From Paenibacillus pectinilyticus (lineage in GTDB: Bacteria > Bacillota > Bacilli > Paenibacillales > NBRC-103111): a stretch of DNA of 64,000 nucleotides. The notes beneath the pieces are model-generated. The model searched no databases, was not told the DNA's origin, and saw nothing but the letters and a program-made list of their open reading frames with translations. The position numbers were made by a program, and so were the translations under genes. This document shows positions 53,662 through 63,521 of this stretch, in pieces. The stretch is from NCBI RefSeq assembly GCF_001700435.1, contig NZ_LYPC01000026.1:1-64000 (forward strand), read 5' to 3'. Numbering within the stretch: position 1 is the first letter of the stretch; each line of letters opens with the position of its first letter.

Positions 53662-55695
53662 ATGATATACGTAGGAACGAATTACCACCCCCATGACTGG
53701 CCACGCGAACGTTGGCCGGAGGATATCCGCTTAATGAAGGAATCAGGATTTAACTTAGTACGTCTCGGACATCTGTGCTGGGACAGCTTCGAGCTTTCGG
53801 AAGGCAACTACAACTTCGGTTGGTTCGACGAGGTTATGGACTTGTTCGCAGAGGCAGGGTTCAAAGTCGTTCTCGACATTGCCACCCGTCCAGCCCCGAC
53901 TTGGCTGCATAAGAAATATCCAGCTATCCAGCTAGCCGACCGGAATCGGAATCCGCTTCTAGCGGTGCACCGTTACATGGAGGATGTGGGTAACCCGACC
54001 TTTCAGGAATACGCGTACCGATTCGCTGAGACGCTGACCAAGCGGTATGCGGGGCATCCAGCGTTGCATGCATTTGGTTTGTGTAATGAGGTAGGCAGCG
54101 GAATCCCGACATTCTCGCATGAAGCACGTGATCGGTACGTGCAGTGGCTGAGAGCCAAATACGGCAGCGTGGAAGAATTGAATGTGGCCTGGGCCGCACA
54201 AAGGTGGTCCCGTAAACTCAATAGCTTCGAAGATGCGGAGTTCCCAGTTGCTGGGGAGATCAACGGAGCGCCAGAACGAATGCTGGATATGCGGAGGTTC
54301 TTCTCAGATGAGCAGCTTGGCTATCTATATGGTTTAAGCGAAATCGTACGGAAGAATGCCCCGCAAGCACGTGAAACGACGAATCACTGGGGGGAAAATC
54401 CCGTACTCGGCTTCGATTATTTGAAAGGCTATCATCAAATTTTTGATTTGCCAGGGATCGGATTTTACCCGGGTGTCAATCCAGAAGATCGGAATGCGTT
54501 GTTCGGCGCGTGCCTTCACATGAACCATCGCATCAGCGAAAAGGATGAGCCGATTTGGTGTCTGGAATTCCAGACGGGGTCCTTCGGTGCCTATGCACCT
54601 CCGAAAGGTGTTCTTCGCATGTATGCATATTTATCCTTATTATTCCGCTCGGAAGCGATATGCGCTTGGACATGGCGATCGATGCTAGGGGGAGAGGAGC
54701 AGTACCTGTTTGGACTCCTCGATCATGATGGTCTGCCTGGAAGAAAACTAGACGAATTCCGTCAATTCGCTCATGAGATGGAGAAGCTGAAAGCGATTGG
54801 CCTGCCGTATCTTCCTAAGCCGGAAGTTGCGCTAGCCTATTCTTTCGAATCGTTCAAAGTGTCCGAGAATCAAAAAGGCTATTATAAAACGACCTATATG
54901 AATCAAGTAATGCAGACGTTCCAAGCACTTGGTGAGGATAATGTGGACTGTAATGTGGTAAACCTTCGCCAGATCGAGAAGGATTACAAGCTGTTGTTAG
55001 TTCCTGGTCACTGTATCATGGATGAAGCTTCCGCGCAGACGATCAGGGATTTCGTCGCAGCAGGCGGAGCGGTCATTATGACAGCTTATTCAGCCAAAGT
55101 GGATGAGCACAATACAGTGTTTGGCACGACGATGCCGGGCAGACTTAGCGATGTTTTCGGAATCCGGGCGAATGCGTTCGAGCGCCCAGTCTACCATTAT
55201 TCGGATTCGAATGAGGGTGGACTCCAGAAGCAAAAAATGAATATTCGACGTGAAACGCCTCAAGTTAAATTTAACGATAACATCATCGATTTTCCGATTG
55301 ATTATTATGAAGTTTTGGAGCCATCTACGGCTGAGGTTTTGGCCACATTTACGAATCTAGACACAGAGTTGCCCGCTGTTAGTGTGAATGCCTACGGAAA
55401 CGGGAAGGCCGTGTATGTGGCTGTTCCAGCTCATATAGAACTTATGCAAGCATTATTGAACCATTTCTACACAGAGCTTGATGTGCAAAAGGGACCAGAA
55501 ACACCACGAGGTGTAACCGCGCGGCAGGTCGGTGACAGTGTGTTGTATGTAAATACAACGTCTTCTGAACAGCATATACCCCTTACCGTATCGGGACGTG
55601 GTAAGTTAACGGGCCGGGTGTACGAGACCATGCTACAGTTGGATCCCTATGGGGTGGAGGTCATTGTTGGGGAGGAAACGAACCATGGCGACTAA
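53662..55695 (+). CDS. GH42 beta-galactosidase-like enzyme, copy 1
   Basis: This 677-aa cytosolic retaining glycosidase has a TIM barrel (1-370) with NYHPHDWPRERWPEDIRLM at the start, acid/base Glu143 in LCNEVG and nucleophile Glu302 in CLEFQTG. A trimerisation-type domain (about 380-600) and a C-terminal beta domain follow. The classical GH42 WQIDNE is replaced by FGLCNE, so it belongs to a divergent branch and the substrate may not be simple lactose-type galactosides. AGAGGTGAATAA precedes the ATG. Its end overlaps the next gene by 11 bp. Confidence 0.9.
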   Translation: MIYVGTNYHPHDWPRERWPEDIRLMKESGFNLVRLGHLCWDSFELSEGNYNFGWFDEVMDLFAEAGFKVVLDIATRPAPTWLHKKYPAIQLADRNRNPLLAVHRYMEDVGNPTFQEYAYRFAETLTKRYAGHPALHAFGLCNEVGSGIPTFSHEARDRYVQWLRAKYGSVEELNVAWAAQRWSRKLNSFEDAEFPVAGEINGAPERMLDMRRFFSDEQLGYLYGLSEIVRKNAPQARETTNHWGENPVLGFDYLKGYHQIFDLPGIGFYPGVNPEDRNALFGACLHMNHRISEKDEPIWCLEFQTGSFGAYAPPKGVLRMYAYLSLLFRSEAICAWTWRSMLGGEEQYLFGLLDHDGLPGRKLDEFRQFAHEMEKLKAIGLPYLPKPEVALAYSFESFKVSENQKGYYKTTYMNQVMQTFQALGEDNVDCNVVNLRQIEKDYKLLLVPGHCIMDEASAQTIRDFVAAGGAVIMTAYSAKVDEHNTVFGTTMPGRLSDVFGIRANAFERPVYHYSDSNEGGLQKQKMNIRRETPQVKFNDNIIDFPIDYYEVLEPSTAEVLATFTNLDTELPAVSVNAYGNGKAVYVAVPAHIELMQALLNHFYTELDVQKGPETPRGVTARQVGDSVLYVNTTSSEQHIPLTVSGRGKLTGRVYETMLQLDPYGVEVIVGEETNHGD

Positions 55696-57745
55696 AGGGC
55701 AAGACTGGCGAACAGAGCAATTCCGACTTGGTGTCTGTTACTATCCAGAGCAGTGGCCAGAGAATTTGTGGGAAGACGATTATCGCCGCATGAAGGAGCT
55801 TGGCCTCTCGGTCGTCCGTGTGGCCGAATTCGCGTGGTCCATTTTCGAACCGGAGGAGGGACGCTTCGAGTTTGACTTGTTCGATCGGGCGATTGATCTC
55901 GCGCACCAATACGGCTTGCTCGTCATTATGAGCACACCGACCGCGACACCGCCAGCTTGGCTGACAGCCAAGTACCCGGAGGTGTTGAATGCCAAACAGG
56001 ATGGGACGGTTTACCAACATGGACAACGTCGACATTTCAACTACAACGCGCCGATCTATCATGAGCTGTGTGCACGAGTTGTCACGCAGTTGGCGGAGCA
56101 TTACAAAAACCATCCGGCCGTGGTAGGCTGGCAGATCGACAATGAGCTGAACTGTGAGGTCAATACCTTTTATTCAAAAGCAGATCATACGGCATTTCGA
56201 GTCTGGCTGCAGGAGAAGTACGGTAGTTTAGATGCCTTGAACCAAGCATGGGGCGCGGTGTTCTGGAATCAAACCTATAGCGATTGGTCGCAGGTTCATT
56301 TGACCAGACCTACTCCGACCAATTCGCCAAATCCGCATCAAGCGCTCGATGAGAAGCGATTCTTCTCGGATAGCGCGATCTTCTTTGCCAAGCTACAATC
56401 AGATATTTTGCGGGAAAAGGCACCGAACCACTGGGTCACGACGAACGGGATGTTCGGTCACTTGGATAGCCATCAGATGATGGATGAATCGTTGGATGTT
56501 TTTGCTTATGACTCTTATCCGAACTTCAGCACAATCCTGCCGGATAAAGGCGATCGACCGCTGCTGGACCGCAAGTGGAGTCTGAATCTCAGTGCGGCAC
56601 GCGACGTTTCGCCGAATTTCATCATCATGGAACAGCAGGCTGGGCCAGGCGGTTGGGTGAATCGGATCGAAATGCCTTCGCCGAAGCCAGGCCAGATGCG
56701 GCTTTGGACGTATCAATCCATCGCGCACGGCGCGGATATGGTGCTCTATTTCCGTTGGCGAACGGCGACGAAGGGGACGGAGATTTATTGGCATGGTCTG
56801 AATGATTATCATAACCGGCCGAATCGCCGATTAGAAGAAGCGGCTCGCGTTGGCGAGGAGTTGAACCGGATTGGTGCGCAGCTGCTTGGCACAACATATC
56901 AAGCGGATGTCGCCATACTGAAAGACTATGACAATGAATGGGACGGAGAGCTGGATGTTTGGCACGGACCTCTGACGGGGAGGAGCATCAGCGGCTGGTT
57001 CAAAGCACTGCAGCGTCATCATATCCCGACGGATACTAAGTACATGCGTTCTTCAACAACCTTGGCGGAATTAGCCAAGTATCGCCTGCTCATTTATCCA
57101 CATCCAGCGATTATGCCAACGTCGACAGCAGCGCTGCTGTCAAAGTACGTCGAAGGCGGCGGGACGCTCGTGCTCGGCTGCAGAAGCGGCTATAAGGATG
57201 CGACAGGCCAATGCTATATGCAGCCGTTCCCTGGACCGCTTGCCGAGTTGTGCGGTATCGAGGTGGAGGACTTCACGCTGGTTGGGCCGTTCCAACAGCT
57301 GCCTGATATCAGTTGGCAAACCGGGGCCGTCCTCCAAGGCGATGCTTTCGTAGATATTCTGCATGTTACTTCGGACAATGCTGAAATCTTAGCCTCCTAT
57401 GCTTCTGACTACTATGCGGGGAAACCAGCGCTTGTACGGAATAAGTACGGCATGGGGAACGCCTATTACTACGGCAGTGCTTTTACGGAAGAGGCCGCAG
57501 GTGCACTCATCGCTGAGCTGGGACTTGTGTCCCCAGCTGCGAAATGGGCGGAGCTGCCGGAAGACGTAGAGTTGGCGATTCGTGTGCAAGAGGGTACGGA
57601 TAAACGGTATGCCATTTTGATGAACTATGGGCATGAAGAACGGATGATCACCTTTCTAACACCGAAACGGGATATGCTCACAGACACTGATCTTCATGGC
57701 CTAGTGATGATGAAGGCTTTTGATGTGTATGTAATCGAGATTTAA
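55685..57745 (+). CDS. GH42 beta-galactosidase (classical type)
   Basis: This 686-aa enzyme has LGVCYYPEQWPENLWEDD (15-32), acid/base Glu154 in GWQIDNE and nucleophile Glu316 in IIMEQQAG, followed by the A4 trimerisation domain (from about 395) and a small C-terminal beta domain. GGGGAGGAAAC supports ATG 55685 over an in-frame upstream ATG, giving an 11-bp overlap with the preceding GH42 gene. It removes terminal beta-galactose from imported oligosaccharides. No signal peptide is present. Confidence 0.95.
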   Translation: MATKGQDWRTEQFRLGVCYYPEQWPENLWEDDYRRMKELGLSVVRVAEFAWSIFEPEEGRFEFDLFDRAIDLAHQYGLLVIMSTPTATPPAWLTAKYPEVLNAKQDGTVYQHGQRRHFNYNAPIYHELCARVVTQLAEHYKNHPAVVGWQIDNELNCEVNTFYSKADHTAFRVWLQEKYGSLDALNQAWGAVFWNQTYSDWSQVHLTRPTPTNSPNPHQALDEKRFFSDSAIFFAKLQSDILREKAPNHWVTTNGMFGHLDSHQMMDESLDVFAYDSYPNFSTILPDKGDRPLLDRKWSLNLSAARDVSPNFIIMEQQAGPGGWVNRIEMPSPKPGQMRLWTYQSIAHGADMVLYFRWRTATKGTEIYWHGLNDYHNRPNRRLEEAARVGEELNRIGAQLLGTTYQADVAILKDYDNEWDGELDVWHGPLTGRSISGWFKALQRHHIPTDTKYMRSSTTLAELAKYRLLIYPHPAIMPTSTAALLSKYVEGGGTLVLGCRSGYKDATGQCYMQPFPGPLAELCGIEVEDFTLVGPFQQLPDISWQTGAVLQGDAFVDILHVTSDNAEILASYASDYYAGKPALVRNKYGMGNAYYYGSAFTEEAAGALIAELGLVSPAAKWAELPEDVELAIRVQEGTDKRYAILMNYGHEERMITFLTPKRDMLTDTDLHGLVMMKAFDVYVIEI

Positions 57746-57764
57746 TAGAGAAGGGGTGTAATTC

Positions 57765-59840
57765 TTGCAAACCATTAATCGTGAAGCACTCGTGCGCCGC
57801 CACAACCCTGTTGTACGAAGCTTTGATAAGTTTTCCTCGCTAACGGTGGGGAATGGGAATTATGCCTTCACTGTTGATGCGACAGGTCTGCAGACTTTCC
57901 CTGAGCTCTATGAGAATGGCGGGGTTGGACTGGGGCACTTGTCGAATTGGGGCTGGCATACGTCTGCTAATCCAATGGGCTATGAGGTGGACAAATTTCC
58001 GAAAACCTCCTATCAAACGTTCAGTGGTAGAGAAGTTGAATTTCCATATATGCCACGCGGAGAAAGCAGCGAGGAATATCGTTGGCTGCGTATGAACCCT
58101 CATCGTCTGCATTTGGGGGCAGTCAAATTCCTCCTAACGCTTCCCTCTGGTGAGCCGGCCGTGCTAGAGAACTTACAGGAAATCGAACAAACCTTGGACC
58201 TCTGGACAGGTGTGATCTCCAGCCAATTCTCTTTATCCGGCGAAACGGCCTCGGTAGTGACCTGCTGTCATCCGGAAGAAGACATGCTTGCCATCCGTGT
58301 TAAATCTAATCTCTTGTCGTCAGGGCAGCCGAAATTGGCCGTGCACTTTCCATATGGGTCAGCATCCTTTGGCGGATCAGGCGCGGTATGGGACCGCCCA
58401 GAAGCACACCAGACGGAGATCATGGCAGCAACGGATCGCTCTGTACGCTTCAGTCGAACGCTGGATCAGGACAGTTATTTCGTCACAGCCGAATGGTCCA
58501 ATGGCACACTTACATGCGATTCATCTGACCCTCATCTGTATGCACTTACTTCAGATAGCGATGAAGTAACGTTCGTGATTCGATATTCGAAAGAGGAACT
58601 AGCTGCTACGCTTCCTGACTTCGAACAGGTCCTATCACACTCAACGAATCATTGGCTTAACTTTTGGAACAGCGGCGCTGCCGTAGAACTGGCAGAAAGT
58701 CAGGACATGCGTGCCCATGAGCTGGAACGTCGCATTGTGCTCTCGCAATATTTGACGGCCGTGCAGTCGTCCGGATCGCTTCCGCCTCAAGAGACGGGAC
58801 TAACGATGAATAGCTGGGCTGGTAAATTCCATCTGGAGATGCATTGGTGGCATTCCGTGCATTTTGCGTTATGGAATCGACCGGAGCTGCTCTCGAATAA
58901 CTTGGGCTGGTATCAGGAGATACTCCCCAAGGCGCAGCAATTGGCACAGTCTCAAGGCTACGAAGGAGCCCGCTGGCCAAAGTGTGTCACGGATGAAGGC
59001 ATCAATGCGCCTTGCTACATCGAGCCTTTTCTGATTTGGTAGCAGCCACATCCCATCTACTTCGCTGAACTGCTTTATTCGGTTGGCAAGGATCGTGAAA
59101 CCTTGGAACGGTTTAGTGACATCGTCTTCCAGAGCGCAGCGTTCATGGCTTCCTTTGCAGAGTGGGATGACAACGGTAAGCGCTATGTTCTGGGGCCGCC
59201 TCTTGCACCCGCACAGGAACTCTTTGATCATGCTGTTACGATGAATCCGACCTTCGAGCTTGCATACTGGGCGTTCGGACTCTCCGTGGCAATCCAATGG
59301 CGAGAACGACTTGGATTAGCTCCTGTGGAGAAGTGGAATCACGTTCTAGAACACTTGTCTCCGCTGCCTGTATCGGAGGGTCTGTATGTGGCTGCCGAAA
59401 CAGTTCTTGATACATTCAGCGGTCGAACAGGCATCGACGACCATCCGACAATGTTAGCGCCCCTAGGTATTTTGCCCGGCCTAATGACAGATACAGAGAC
59501 GATGCAGCAAACACTTCACGAGGTCATGCGTGTCTGGGAGTGGAAGGACACATGGGGCTGGGATTACCCGATGATGGCCATGACAGCAGCCAGGCTGGGG
59601 GAAGGGCATCTTGCCGTTGATCTGCTCCTAATTGACCGGACGAAGAATACGTATTTGCCGAACGGTCATAATTTCCAGACGGACAGATTACCCATTTATC
59701 TGCCAGGCAATGGAGGCCTACTGACGGCCGTTGCCATGATGGCAGGCGGTTGGCTGGAAGGTCCTGAGACAGCCGCTCCGGGATTCCCACAGGATGGGAC
59801 GTGGACAGTTCGTTGTGATGGAATGAATAAAATGCTGTAA
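57765..59840 (+). pseudogene. Six-hairpin glycosidase-like gene interrupted by one amber codon
   Basis: One continuous reading frame of 692 codons is broken only by TAG at 59040-59042. Before it the frame reads to EPFLIW; after it the frame continues QPHPIYFAELLYS and on to the end at 59840 without shift. A CAG-to-TAG change (WQQP expected) explains it. The first 425 residues have an N-terminal beta-sandwich and the start of an (alpha/alpha)6 barrel (FHLEMHWWHSVHF near 367-379); the rest completes the barrel. The family resembles GH65/GH95-type six-hairpin enzymes, specificity unknown. It starts at TTG after AAGGGGTG, 20 bp behind the GH42 gene. Confidence 0.8.
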
Positions 59841-59850
59841 GCCATTTCGA

Positions 59851-59893
59851 AAAACAGTACGATGCCGAGTATGGTCATTGTACTGTTTTTTTT
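59851..59893 (+). terminator. Terminator after the six-hairpin gene
   Basis: AAAACAGTAC-GATG pairs with CATT-GTACTGTTTT around an 11-base loop, followed by a further T-run. Confidence 0.85.
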
Positions 59894-59918
59894 CATTTTT
59901 AACTCGAATCTTATCTAT

Positions 59919-59981
59919 AAAATGACCCTGTAGAAACTTAAAAATGCCCCTTTGAGAGGCAGGCCCCTTAGAGAGTACACT
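59919..59981 (+). promoter_or_regulatory. System D operator and promoter, site 3 (importer copy 2)
   Basis: Half-sites AAAATGACCC (59919) and AAAATGCCCC (59941) are 22 bp apart. TTGAGA (59952-59957) and TACACT (59976-59981) have an 18-bp spacer. Confidence 0.7.
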
Positions 59982-59984
59982 TTA

Positions 59985-60042
59985 TGTAAGCGAATACAAC
60001 AAGTGAATGACTTAGCGAATATACGAGATGTAAGCGAATACA
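59985..60042 (+). promoter_or_regulatory. Two perfect cre boxes downstream of the importer copy 2 promoter
   Basis: TGTAAGCGAATACA occurs at 59985-59998 and again at 60029-60042. Both fit TGNAARCGNWWWCA completely. A degenerate third copy (TTAGCGAATATAC) lies at 60012-60024. Copy 1 of the operon has a single box. Confidence 0.75.
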
Positions 60043-60068
60043 GCAACTAGACATAGAGGGGGACTAAC

Positions 60069-60971
60069 GTGTACAAAGGTAAACTTCAAATGAAAGTATT
60101 CTGGCCGCTCTATGTGATGGCCATTCCGGGTCTCATTTTTCTTCTTATTTTCAAGTACATCCCATTACTAGGCTCAGTGATCGCCTTCAAGGATTATTCC
60201 GTGTTCAAAGGGTTTATCGATAGTCCTTGGGTAGGCTTCAAGCATTTCGACAAGCTCTTCCATTATCCTGATTTTACCCGTGTGTTCAGTAACACATTAA
60301 TTCTAGGATTTTTGAGAATTGTACTGGTCTTCCCGATTCCGATTTTACTGGCGCTGATGATGAACGAAGTTCGGAAAGCTGCGCTGAAGAAAGGGATTCA
60401 AACCGCGCTGTATATCCCACACTTTTTATCGTGGGTCATCGTGTCCGGTATCGTGTTTGACGTCTTCTCCTTAAGCGGATTGTTCAACATTGTCCTAAGT
60501 TGGTTCGGGCATGAGCCCATTTTGGCCATGCAAGACAGCGCTTACTTCCGACCGGTTTATGTTCTGACTTCCATTTGGCGAGATGCTGGTTGGGGAACTG
60601 TCGTCTATATGGCCGCCATCAGCGGCATCGATCCACAGTTATACGAATCGGCCATGATGGATGGGGCCTCACGCTTCAAGCAAATTCGTCATATTACGTT
60701 TCCACTGCTTCTGCCAACAGTGCTTGTCCTCTTTCTTTTGGAAATTGGAAACTTCTTAGACTTAGGCTTCGATCAAGTGTTCAATCTATTGACACCTATG
60801 ACGTTCAGCGCAGGAGACATCCTCGATACGTACGTGTACCGAACTGGTATCCAGCAGGCACAATATAGCTTCGCAACAGCGGTTGGTTTGTTCCAATCGG
60901 TCATCGGTTTCATTCTGGTGTATATATTCAATCGGCTGTCCAAAAAAGTTTCGGATGGGGGGTTGTGGTAG
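60069..60971 (+). CDS. CUT1 sugar ABC permease (LplB type), system D copy 2
   Basis: This 300-aa permease starts at GTG 60069, after AGAGGGGGAC. It carries YIPLLGSVIAFKDYS and ESAMMDGASRFKQI. About 13 substitutions separate it from copy 1, mostly conservative and in membrane helices. Its first 10 residues differ completely, showing where the duplication ends. It is the first gene of a three-gene importer operon without ATPase. Confidence 0.92.
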   Translation: MYKGKLQMKVFWPLYVMAIPGLIFLLIFKYIPLLGSVIAFKDYSVFKGFIDSPWVGFKHFDKLFHYPDFTRVFSNTLILGFLRIVLVFPIPILLALMMNEVRKAALKKGIQTALYIPHFLSWVIVSGIVFDVFSLSGLFNIVLSWFGHEPILAMQDSAYFRPVYVLTSIWRDAGWGTVVYMAAISGIDPQLYESAMMDGASRFKQIRHITFPLLLPTVLVLFLLEIGNFLDLGFDQVFNLLTPMTFSAGDILDTYVYRTGIQQAQYSFATAVGLFQSVIGFILVYIFNRLSKKVSDGGLW

Positions 60972-60973
60972 TT

Positions 60974-61843
60974 ATGTTTGAATCTAGGGGAGAAAAAGCA
61001 TTCGTAGCAGGCATCACAGCCCTTCTTCTGCTATTATCGTTCATTGCACTCGTGCCGCTGCTATCCGTCCTTTCCATTTCGTTTAGCTCGAAGGGGGCGG
61101 TTGTGCAAAATCTGGTATCCATCTGGCCCAAGCAGTTCACATTGGATTCCTGGCGTTACATTATTGAGCGTCCTGACTTGTGGAAGTCTTTCTTCCTCAC
61201 ACTAGGTTCAACGGTGATTGGTACGGTGTTGGCCCTACTCATTACAGCTTTGCTTGCTTATCCGCTTTCGAAGAAGGAATTTCGCTGGGGTTCAGTGGTC
61301 ATGATTGGCGTGGTCATTGCAATGATCTTCAAAGCACCGATCATTCCTTACTTCCTAACGGTGCGTGGTATTGGCTTATATAATAATCCGTTGGTTTTGA
61401 TCGTACCGCACATCTTGAACCCATTTAATCTGATTATCATGAGATCCTTCTTCAAAGAGTTCCCGAAAGAGCTCGAAGAAGCGGCCTTCTTGGAAGGCAG
61501 CGGTTACTTTCGGATGCTGTTCCAATTCGTCCTTCCGCTCTCGAAAGCCGTACTTGCCACACTAGCTTTGTTCTACGCGGTGGTTATCTGGAACCAGTTC
61601 CAGACGCCTTTATTGTTTCTCCAAAACGTGGATTGGTTCCCGCTGCAAATGAAAATCCGCCAGTTCATCACGGATGATAACACGATTCTACCGGGTGCTG
61701 CTTCCATGGTTGACTTTAACTTTAACGAACGAACATTACGATCAGCAACGGTTATCTTCGCGATTATTCCGATCATTGCCGTATATCCGTTCTTGCAAAA
61801 GTATTTCGTCAAGGGAGCCATGATTGGCTCTGTCAAAGGATAA
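60974..61843 (+). CDS. CUT1 sugar ABC permease (LplC type), system D copy 2
   Basis: This 289-aa permease differs from copy 1 at about two residues (SWRY for SWSY; one Ile/Val). ATG 60974 comes three bases after the preceding TAG, with GGGGGG at 60957-60962 as ribosome site; GTG 60965 is in frame but overlaps. The EAAFLEG docking motif and IGSVKG end are conserved. The nucleotide sequence is also almost unchanged at the 5' end. Confidence 0.93.
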   Translation: MFESRGEKAFVAGITALLLLLSFIALVPLLSVLSISFSSKGAVVQNLVSIWPKQFTLDSWRYIIERPDLWKSFFLTLGSTVIGTVLALLITALLAYPLSKKEFRWGSVVMIGVVIAMIFKAPIIPYFLTVRGIGLYNNPLVLIVPHILNPFNLIIMRSFFKEFPKELEEAAFLEGSGYFRMLFQFVLPLSKAVLATLALFYAVVIWNQFQTPLLFLQNVDWFPLQMKIRQFITDDNTILPGAASMVDFNFNERTLRSATVIFAIIPIIAVYPFLQKYFVKGAMIGSVKG

Positions 61844-61912
61844 TTCCTATCGGTTTTAAGGCATTCAGCCTAGAACATAGCATGTCGATTTCAAACAAGG
61901 GGGAAATAAAGC

Positions 61913-63514
61913 ATGGATATCAAAAAAATTGGGGTATTAGCATTAACAGGAGCTCTTGCAGCTACCGTGATTAGCGGATGTAGTAGTAATAAGGATAATG
62001 CGGGTGCTACTGCCTCTCCTGCAGCGCAAAGCGCAGCACCAGGAGTGAGTGCTTCACCTAAAGCAGAGGAAATTGTTGATCTTGAAGTATGGAGTGGCAA
62101 CACGGGTTTTAAACCTATTACCAAAGGCAGCAAGCTCTATGACTTTTATAAAGAAAAGCTTGGCGTTGGCGTTATCCAGCCGTATGTGGAATGGAATGGC
62201 GGCACCAACTATCTGAACCAGCTGAATTTGAAAATTGCGGCGAATGAAATGCCTGACTTGTTCCAACCCGTGCAGGGGATCGAAGACAGTTTGGCTAAAA
62301 ACGGTGCGATCACTGATTTAACAGATCTACTGCCGAAGTATGCACCGAATGTGATGGCGGTGATTCCGAAAGAAATGTGGGACATTGTGAAAGCAAATGA
62401 TCCTACCGGAAAAGGAAGAATTTATTATATCCCGGGTATCGTGGACTATGGTAGAGAAACGGGCTTAATTCGTAAGGACTGGCTGGATAAGCTGAGTCTA
62501 CAAATGCCGAAGACGCAAGATGATTATGTGAAAGTACTTGAGGCTTTCCGAGATAAGGATCCGAACGGCAATGGACAGAAGGATGAGCTTCCAACGGGCG
62601 GCCGGGAGCAAGCGGCTTGGATGGATCATTTATTCGCGATGTACGGTATCGCCATGTTTGAAGGCAAGCCGGATTGGGATGTCTACGATGGTAAGTTGAC
62701 TTACTCTGCAGTTACTCCGAATATGAAAGCTGCTTTGGAGTTCATCGCTAAGCTTTATAAAGACGGTCTAATGGATAAAGAATCCCTTCTGAATAATAAG
62801 GCGAAATGGGAAGGCAAGAATGATTCTAACCTTGTAGGAAATTACTTCCATTGGGAAGAGTCGGTCTTTGAGCGCTTAGAGAATATTAATAAAAACAAAG
62901 GCGTGAAAGGTGACTACTCCGTCCTGCCGATCCCAGAAGTTTCAGGCTACAAGGGCTTCTATACCATGAAGAAGATGGGTCCTCCTGCTTGGGTTGTGAA
63001 GAACACCAAAGATCAAGCGAAGCTGATGGCGTCACTGAAGCTCCTGAACAACATGTATGACAAGAAGAATTGGAGTTCGTTATTCCTTGGCGTTGAAGGT
63101 ATGCACTACACGATGAAGGACGGCAAAGCTACGAAGCTTCCAGAGGATAAAAGCACACAAGAGAATCTGGCAATTAACCCTTACCTTTATTTTGCTACTG
63201 CAGACTTCTCAGCAGAACTATACAAAAGCACGACGTCGGAAGATCGCAAATGGGCTGTCGATCAAGGTATTCGTAACATTACAGAAGCTCAGAAATATGT
63301 TAGAGACATTGCAGGTGACGGTATGCCTGCTGGTGTCTATGATGGTTTTGCTGATATTAACAACCGTACGTTGTATGTGGAATATGCAACCAAGATTATT
63401 CTTGGTCAGTATCCAATCAGTAAATTCGATGAGTTCGTAGACAAGTGGAACAAATCAGGCGGAGACGAAGTTACGAAGCGTGCTAGAGATTGGTATGCCA
63501 AAGTAAAAAAATAA
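61913..63514 (+). CDS. Sugar-binding lipoprotein (LplA-like), system D copy 2
   Basis: This 533-aa protein has lipobox VISGC (Cys23) and a longer Ala/Ser/Pro linker (24-52) than copy 1. After that it aligns residue for residue (WSGNTGFKPI, NEMPDLFQP, DKDPNGNGQKDE). Divergence is concentrated in the linker, with scattered conservative changes in the lobes. AAGGGGGAAATAAAG precedes the ATG. A terminator closes the operon at 63522. Confidence 0.94.
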   Translation: MDIKKIGVLALTGALAATVISGCSSNKDNAGATASPAAQSAAPGVSASPKAEEIVDLEVWSGNTGFKPITKGSKLYDFYKEKLGVGVIQPYVEWNGGTNYLNQLNLKIAANEMPDLFQPVQGIEDSLAKNGAITDLTDLLPKYAPNVMAVIPKEMWDIVKANDPTGKGRIYYIPGIVDYGRETGLIRKDWLDKLSLQMPKTQDDYVKVLEAFRDKDPNGNGQKDELPTGGREQAAWMDHLFAMYGIAMFEGKPDWDVYDGKLTYSAVTPNMKAALEFIAKLYKDGLMDKESLLNNKAKWEGKNDSNLVGNYFHWEESVFERLENINKNKGVKGDYSVLPIPEVSGYKGFYTMKKMGPPAWVVKNTKDQAKLMASLKLLNNMYDKKNWSSLFLGVEGMHYTMKDGKATKLPEDKSTQENLAINPYLYFATADFSAELYKSTTSEDRKWAVDQGIRNITEAQKYVRDIAGDGMPAGVYDGFADINNRTLYVEYATKIILGQYPISKFDEFVDKWNKSGGDEVTKRARDWYAKVKK

Positions 63515-63521
63515 GATGTCG

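Larger units (their letters stand above)
59919..63514 (+). repeat. Second copy of the system D importer operon (first copy 49998-53527)
   Basis: Promoter, operator and three genes are repeated in the same orientation with 9.9 kb between starts. The intervening DNA holds two GH42 genes and the broken six-hairpin gene. The copies stay aligned through the intergenic ribosome sites, so this is a segmental duplication and not convergent recruitment. Confidence 0.92.
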
